From assembly GCA_030737875.1 (NCBI GenBank), contig CM060923.1, positions 34,960,501-35,024,500 on the forward strand: a stretch of DNA of 64,000 nt, written 5' to 3'. This DNA comes from Allium sativum. Taxonomy: Eukaryota > Streptophyta > Magnoliopsida > Asparagales > Amaryllidaceae. Positions within the stretch are counted from its first letter, which is position 1. Each line of letters opens with the position of its first letter. The translations under genes were made by a program, and so were the position numbers. The notes beneath the pieces were generated by a model. That model was given only the letters and a program-made list of their open reading frames with translations. It ran no database searches and was not told the origin of the DNA. Below, piece after piece: positions 58,456 through 64,000 of this stretch.

Positions 58456-59400
58456 CTAAAAACAAGCTATATTATTCTGATCAAAATAACAGCCAGGTTG
58501 ACCACCATCAGGAATCAATGCAAACATTACAGGGTCTTTACTTCCCTCTTCGGTACTAATAACTCCAGCATTCCAATTTGCATCCGTCTTCACATATCCT
58601 AGTCCCTAGAGGCACCCAATTTATATACATCTTTGGATATCACTTCGCTAATTTTCTTGTATAAGCATTAAGCACTGCCTTCGATATGCTATATGCAGGC
58701 CTTCGATATGCTATATGCAGCAAGCATAAACAACCACCCATTAGCTTCAAGCTTGTTTTCTTTGAAATCATCGAGAAACCTTTGTGGAACTTTATCAAGT
58801 TTTTCTTTATTTATGTTTTCTATGTCATTGTGTTCATTTCTAGTTTTTTCATTTGGTGTCCTCTGAAAATAAAACGTGGATATGTTTAAATGAATGAATG
58901 GAAAAAATACAATCCCACAAAATGGTAGTTAGTTGCTATATACCTTGAGTTCAAATCGAAGAGATGATACATTATCTATTCTTTGCTCCAACGTTTGAAA
59001 TTTGAAGCGGACGAAACAGTGCTTCTGCTACTCTTTTAGACCCATAATAGTTGTCTCAAGGCACTCAACTGCGCCATCATACATTTGATGCAAGACTTCA
59101 TGGACCATACTGACTGCTTTGCCAGACAACTGCATTAATTTGTGAATTAATATACTGAGAACAGCTTTTATATTTGAAAATTAAATTGTTAGTATTACCA
59201 TTTTAACAGATATACCGAGGTTGGATCTAAAGAAATTCATATGTTAATTAGTATGCAACTCCAGTTTATATGCCTGAACCAAGACTCTTACATTTTACTT
59301 CCATTCTTGATAAAAATATCATGTATACCAGAAATTTTTATAGCAGCATTGTTCTGTACAAAACAGTCTACTTTGGCAAATGTGTTACAAATACAACTGA
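58456..59400 (-). pseudogene. Short-chain dehydrogenase/reductase relic (neomenthol-dehydrogenase/salutaridine-reductase-like)
   Basis: Blocks on the minus strand follow the order of plant SDR110-type enzymes, which reduce ketones with NADPH in the cytosol. Near 59330-59380 is FVQNNAAI, matching the LVNNAGI turn. At 58960-59110 there is MYDGAVECLETTIMGLK and IDNVSSLRFELK, matching the family's VNVSS block. Near 58700-58800 are FKENKLEANGW and AAYSISKA, which carries the catalytic YxxxK-like pattern as Y-S-I-S-K. The end at 58456-58640 reads TDANWNAGVISTEEGS and ALIPDGGQPGCYFDQN, close to the usual C-terminus. Breaks: stops, frame changes, a 22-bp tandem duplication (58677-58720), and no N-terminal NADPH-binding TGxxxGIG block. 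Introns may account for some gaps. Confidence 0.75.
58677..58720. repeat. 22-bp tandem duplication inside the dehydrogenase relic
   Basis: Two perfect copies (58677-58698 and 58699-58720) begin gccttcgatatgc. The length is not a multiple of three, so the frame shifts exactly at the YSISK coding site. Confidence 0.9.
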
Positions 59401-59634
59401 AATTGAGTAAAACTATAATAAATTACTAACCATTTTTTTTACAACTTCTATAGTTTCTTAAGAGAAGAAGTACGATTACATATAAAAGACTACGTGGCAA
59501 TGTCAGCTCTTTTCACTCGAGATAACATCTAAGGACATTTTTTATTACAAAGTACTAAGGTTTCATATCCTATAGAAAATAAGTACATACATTGGAAACT
59601 TGTAAAGTAAAACGAAGAAAGATGATTGAATTAC

Positions 59635-59672
59635 CTGTCAAGCTTGAAAACCAGGTTACGATATGCAAACCA
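59635..59672 (-). CDS. Exon 3 (of three visible) of an unrecognised gene
   Basis: Acceptor atatacag, then WFAYRNLVFKLD plus two bases, then donor gtaatt. It is 38 bp long and follows exon 59768-59835 in phase. No family recognised. Confidence 0.55.
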
Positions 59673-59767
59673 CTGTATATATGGAGTTGGAGGGTAAAGT
59701 TAGAAACCATCAAAGCATATAAAAATAAAAACGTAATATGAACTAAAGGAATTATGCTCCTGCTTAC

Positions 59768-59835
59768 ATTTTCACATAAATAAGTGCATCCTTCACCATC
59801 AATTTTTTTTATTACCGACAAAACCATGGCAAACA
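59768..59835 (-). CDS. Exon 2 (of three visible) of an unrecognised gene
   Basis: Acceptor tttgtcag and donor gtaagc border 68 bp encoding FAMVLSVIKKIDGEGC followed by TYLCEN. Two leading bases complete the codon begun by the previous exon (AAT G + TG), giving V. The frame is open and the phase exact. Confidence 0.58.
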
Positions 59836-59972
59836 CTGACAAACAAAAATTTAATTTTGATATCAATTCAAATAGTACAGTTTGCATGCAAATCAAGTTC
59901 TAAAACATAAATCAGATGACTGGTAACATTCAATGTCATGAGAAAAGAAAAAAAAAATTGCAGAGTACCAAC

Positions 59973-60069
59973 CATTTACGTTGGTCGCTTCTTGGACAGA
60001 TTCCATAAGAAACCCCACTGCAACAAAGTCAGAAATGCAATTATCTTTTGTCGGTTCAGCCTCAAGAGC
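59973..60069 (-). CDS. Exon 1 (of three visible) of an unrecognised gene
   Basis: After acceptor-like tttccag the 97 bp read ALEAEPTKDNCISDFVAVGF and LMESVQEATNVN plus one base, then donor gttggt. The amino-acid composition is balanced, unlike shadow frames. Upstream exons are not evident: the CACTA end lies 77 bp further at 60146, so the gene may be cut there. I do not recognise the family. Confidence 0.55.
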
Positions 60070-60145
60070 CTGGAAATAAATATTCAACAACAATTTAGTG
60101 AAACAGAAAACACGAAAATTTGCTTGAGCATTTACCACCTATGAA

Positions 60146-60420
60146 CACTACACCAAAACAGGCGATTGCCAACGAGTATAACTGTCGCAAACAATTTCCG
60201 CAACATTTATTAGTGTTTCTATGGGGGGTGGCAATGTATTACCAACGCATATAAGCGTTGGCGAATATTCATTCCCAACGCTTATATGCGTTGGGAATGA
60301 TTCATTCGCAATGCTTATATGCGTTGGCAAATATTCATTCACAATGCTTATAAGCGTTGGCAGTATTATATTCACAACACTTATAAGCGTTGATAACATG
60401 CAACGCTAATATTTGCATAT
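60146..60420 (+). mobile_element. Terminal region of a CACTA transposon with subterminal repeats
   Basis: The sequence from 60146 begins CACTACACCAAAACAGGCG, the form of a CACTA (En/Spm) terminal inverted repeat, preceded by gaa (60143-60145) as possible 3-bp target duplication. Five subterminal near-palindromes follow at about 32-35 bp spacing from 60242, of the type caacgcatataagcgttg, typical transposase-binding arrays. The element extends to the right. I found no matching TAGTG end before 64000, so it either runs past the window or is truncated. Confidence 0.75.
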
Positions 60421-60844
60421 AAGATAGCATAAGCTCTATTTAATATGCATTCATTCAGCTATGGTATTATCTCAACATAGCAACATGTAACCAAATCAAT
60501 AAGAAATAAAAATCCATATTCATGATAACAGCAAAGTATGAACTAACAAAAAAATTCAATACATAAAGATTCTAAATTTAGTACATATACAATATTTGAT
60601 TCCATAGTAATAACAATACAAAATTAACATAATGCAAAATGTTTTTCATATTTGAAGTCTACAAGTACCAAACGCGAAACTCCAGCTATATAACGAACCT
60701 TACATCCAAAAATTTGCATAGCTTGTACCACCAATTTTTCTCATTTTCTCTGCTTCTTCTACTGCTTTCTGCGTGCATTTAATTAAATAACATCAATTAA
60801 GTTTCAAATAGCAGTAAACGTTATAAGTTCATAGTCATACCTTT

Positions 60845-61384
60845 TCAATTTTGACACATCTGTTGTCTATTGAGCTCGATGAAATCTTGCAATTTAAGCT
60901 CCTTTTTAAGCCTTTTGTTTTCTTCAAGAACCTCCAATGCAAATTCCACACCATGATCACATAATGATTCGTCAATCCAGTAGATGAATCCATAATCTCT
61001 AAGAGTTCCAGTGTTTGCACAAATAAAATATCGGCGACCAACATTTTTATTCAAATAGCATGTTCTGAATATTGGTTCAATGTTACAACGACATAACAAC
61101 CTTCGAGATTGTGCTTCTCCAACATAGCATGTTGGTAGGGGTGGAAATCTTGTAGGTGTTGTCGATATGGTAGGCGATGCCATATCATTCTGAACACTTA
61201 ATAATGCCAAATCTCTTTCTAAACTCAACTCTATTCTCTCGTAGACGCTAAACGGAGTTGGTGTCTGAGATTCGGCTGAGCAAACAATTTGAGTAGGATC
61301 TCCCGAATCGTCTGAATAAGCCGATGGACAATACCGTAGGAAGTAGTCACAATAATCAGTCGAAGGCCTTGAGTAGGAGGACAT
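60845..61384 (-). CDS. GRF-type zinc-finger protein, probably carried by the CACTA element
   Basis: A 179-aa frame if translation starts at MSSYSRPSTDYC (61384), which directly follows acceptor-like ttctacag; a start 11 codons earlier (61417) is also open. The N-terminal half is low in structure and Ser/Thr/Pro-rich. Residues about 100-150 show a GRF zinc finger: LLCRCN, then CYLNKNVGRRYFICA and GFIYWIDESLCDH, with the Cys/Cys...Cys...Cys pattern and the GRRYF and W-D-E residues of the family. A predicted helix or coiled coil follows (VLEENKRLKKELKLQ). GRF fingers bind single-stranded nucleic acid; plant proteins of this small type are often found near or in transposons. It lies 0.7 kb inside the CACTA end. 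The frame is intact, but expression is unknown. Confidence 0.72.
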   Translation of the reverse strand: MSSYSRPSTDYCDYFLRYCPSAYSDDSGDPTQIVCSAESQTPTPFSVYERIELSLERDLALLSVQNDMASPTISTTPTRFPPLPTCYVGEAQSRRLLCRCNIEPIFRTCYLNKNVGRRYFICANTGTLRDYGFIYWIDESLCDHGVEFALEVLEENKRLKKELKLQDFIELNRQQMCQN

Positions 61385-62161
61385 CTGTAGAAAATAAATA
61401 ATCAAATGCTTTATCAATAGCTCAAGAGCATATTGTAAGAATTTTAATTTAGTAAATTACCATCACCACATACATAACTCACTATATTGAAAAAGAAGTG
61501 ACAGTTTGAACTGTGTCTGCACTAAAACTTAAAATACCTTAACAACAGTTTCAAAGAAAGCTAAATTAAAATTGGCTTTATCAATTTTCACCGCAAGTGA
61601 GATTAGTCCTTATGTAACAATACAAATATACAAGTTATATGATCATATGCTAAGCTTACTAATCATTGGAATATTGATATTGATTTTTTTTTTTAAAACT
61701 TGCATGTATATGATACTAATTTGCACGTGGAAGAATTTTTTAAAATCAAACCATCCACCATGATAGCTTTTCCAATGTTTAAAAATGTGGTAGTCATCAA
61801 ATACACAAAATTCTTCTATCCATCATGCAGAGGCATTCAATTCTAGTTATGGTAAGGCTAAACAGTCTGCATATTAATTCTAGATTTTTTTTCACTTATA
61901 CAATTCATCAAGAATGTTTTAGCCCAAAAAAAGACTTACCTGCTTCCACTGAATGAATAATGCTGCTTTGTGAAGTATTTTATGAGTTGTATGCAGTGGT
62001 GGCCCAACCAATTCTTTGCCCCAGACACATTATATTTTGGTTGCCCTCCTACAAATAATAACAACTATTTCACAGTCCATATATCAAACAATTTAAAAAA
62101 AGAAAAAAAGCAAACTGAAATCAAATACTAGCTCTGATGTGAAAAACATCTTGTCAGCAAA

Positions 62162-62215
62162 ACAGCTAGAAGATCTAAAACAGCTTGAAGATCTAAAACA
62201 TCCAGAAGATCTAAA
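62162..62215. repeat. 18-bp tandem repeat, three copies
   Basis: Units acagctagaagatctaaa, acagcttgaagatctaaa and acatccagaagatctaaa follow directly. Plus-strand reading in one frame gives QLEDLK repeated. Confidence 0.85.
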
Positions 62216-63089
62216 AGGAAAGGAAAGCTTATATGGTGAGTATATAAGGTAAACACTGGTCTGTTAATTGATGTTGGTATAAACACTCTGTGAATAAACA
62301 TGAAAACAGAGAGGAACACACACACCTATATAATCTGTTGTATAGACGGCTACAAAACTCTTGACAACTTTATAGAATAAAACAGTATTGTAATTACAAG
62401 TAAAACCCCTGAAAACCCTTTTCTATTTTAGATCAAATACAGTGCAACCAAAATATAAGTGTGTTTTAAACATGCCTGGAAAGGAAATGAAATAAGAAAC
62501 AAACAGAGAACATAACCTGGAAGCATGTTTAAGGGAGTGGACTTAATATTTGTAAGAAAGTCCCTACTGTTCCTGTTCGAAACTCCAATTCATCATCCTT
62601 TAAGGGAGTGGACTTAATATTTAAGGGAGTCGAACATCATCTATACATGTTTTGCTAGATTGAATCAATATAAGAAAGTTTGAAATTTTCTATGTGGTTG
62701 AAAAGAATGATATGTTCATCATCCTATCACTGGAAAGAAATCAATAACTCGGATTTCAGTGTGATAGTAATTGCGATCAACATCATATTCACATGTTATG
62801 GCTTGTGAATGATCCAAGATCTTGATCCAAACAAAACAGTAATATATACTATAAGAAGCTTTTAAATAAAGTAAAAAGGTGAAGTGAGGTGTTTTGTGAA
62901 GGAAGGTGGATGGCTGAGCTTCCATCGAAGCTCCAGATTTTTAGATAGCGGTGCGATGGACTTTTTGATGGAGGAGATGGATTCAATGCGGGCACAGGGA
63001 TCTGTGGTGAGGACCAGAAAGGCGGGTTGATCGATCTAGGGGTCGTGCATATGCACTGATATAGCTGTGCACGGGGGAAAACTTGACAC

Positions 63090-63182
63090 AGGAGAAAGAA
63101 GAAAAGAAAAAAGAAGAATAGAAAAAAGAAGAATAGAAAAAAGAAGAAAAGAATAAAGAAGAAAAGAAAAAAGAAGAAAACA
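63090..63182. repeat. A/G-rich low-complexity tract
   Basis: Repeated agaagaaaagaaaa and agaagaatagaaaa units. It creates phenylalanine-rich minus-strand frames that are not genes. Confidence 0.85.
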
Positions 63183-64000
63183 GAGTTGCTAAGGTTAGTA
63201 AACAAGCACAGTAAAATTTTGAGAAGCAAACACTTGAATCCTGCCTTCTGTTTACATCAGACCCATAGCATAATTCAACTTTCTTGTGTGCTCCTACTCC
63301 GTGTGAGTCCAAAATTTAAGCTGATGAAAGATTAAACTCTGTATATACATGCATATATAGAAGTAACGCAAGTCACCTAAATCCAGGAGAGGTTTCCTGA
63401 AGACTTTGAAAGCAAACGCAAGGTAGTCATTTAGTTGGACTGGCATGCAGTATACATAGGGTATTATAGTTGGTTATAGTGGTAGAAAGAAGGGTTGATA
63501 TATGCATAACTTAGGTATGCGTATGTTATATTAGTCGCCACCAAGAGAGTTTTCCTGAAGACTATGAAATCAATATTAGTCTCCACCATCGTCGTGAATT
63601 CCACAGCGCCCTATCCTACATACACTCCAATTCAGTGGTGAAGCTAGCTCATTGATTCAGCTAGGACAATATTTCTACTGCATAAAAATTATGCTAACTG
63701 AAAAATTACCATTCGCACATTGACAAAACTTGAATTTTTGTACATATAAAAGAGAAATTTTGTATGAACAATGCTGTGAGCTATGACTCTTTATATGTAA
63801 CTAAATTGGACCTGAACCTTTAATTCTATTGTCAGCTATAGCCAATGTAAAATATCAGATATGGCCCAACATCGAGATTCCACATGCATCCACGAAATAA
63901 GGTCAAATTTTTTAGTCACACAGAACATTAATTGGACTGACAATGGTTGATTTGAGAAAATGTGAAATACTAGTTTCTCATAAAAAATGCTATTTAGATA

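Larger units (their letters stand above)
61418..64000. other. AT-rich region, no firm gene
   Basis: Small candidates only. A minus-strand stretch of about 100 bp near 61940-62048 between acceptor-like tttgtag and donor gtaagt is open in one frame (GGQPKYNVSGAKNWLGHHC), but no family fits. Short direct repeats lie at 62530/62602 (aagggagtggacttaatatt) and 63385/63545 (ttcctgaagact). If the CACTA element continues, this is its interior. Confidence 0.4.

Noticed and set aside
60148..60409. Open frames on both strands with repeated SVGN-like peptides
   Set aside because: They are readings of the CACTA subterminal repeats.
62849..63312. Phenylalanine/serine-rich minus-strand frames
   Set aside because: They come from the A/G-rich low-complexity tract at 63090-63182.

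Overview
The window is plant nuclear DNA, most likely from a eudicot. It is AT-rich, carries Ty3/gypsy Tekay-type and Ty1/copia SIRE-type LTR retrotransposons, hAT-like and CACTA DNA transposons, and intron-containing gene fragments. No rRNA, tRNA, CRISPR or bacterial feature is visible. Nicknames used here: C0, T1, T2, G3, G4.

Positions 1204-49679 form one nested transposon stack that can be ordered from target-site duplications (TSDs) and from empty sites in sister LTRs. The host is a ~0.5 kb hAT-like element (1204-49679, near-perfect 8-bp TSD). C0, a SIRE-like copia element on the minus strand (1248-49228), is inserted in it. C0's left LTR was hit by T1 (1928-13244, minus, TSD attgg) and T2 (14762-25666, plus, TSD gctgg). 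C0's right LTR was hit by a 342-bp hAT-like element (31583-31924, TSD gtctcgaa) and by G3 (33527-49027, minus, TSD gtact). G3 is in turn interrupted by G4 (36305-44748, minus, TSD tcact). With the insertions removed, the two C0 LTRs come to 2790 and 2799 bp, which supports the reconstruction.

None of the five large LTR elements looks self-sufficient. C0 and G3 keep only broken gag. G4 has an uninterrupted 353-aa gag ORF but only scraps of protease and RNase H. T1 lacks most of gag and has a mutated RT active site, yet its LTRs are almost identical. T2 keeps gag, PR, RT, integrase core and chromodomain, with several frame breaks, one stop and a missing RNase H. The stack looks like a set of elements moved in trans by relatives elsewhere in the genome.

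Positions 49688-57000 hold sparse unique DNA, another hAT-like element (51034-51731), a diverged G4-like LTR fragment, a TRIM (54681-55179) and a copia 5' fragment (55180-56918). From about 57800 gene-derived sequence appears on the minus strand: phase-compatible exons of an unrecognised gene, a decayed short-chain dehydrogenase/reductase, one end of a CACTA transposon at 60146, and inside it a GRF-type zinc-finger ORF (60845-61384).

The least expected signal is in G4 (39277-40505): a run of short hairpins with different stems but the same CCA triloop (UGG in element-sense RNA), in places directly abutting. Both Tekay LTR families also carry hairpins with conserved loops and differing, still complementary stems.
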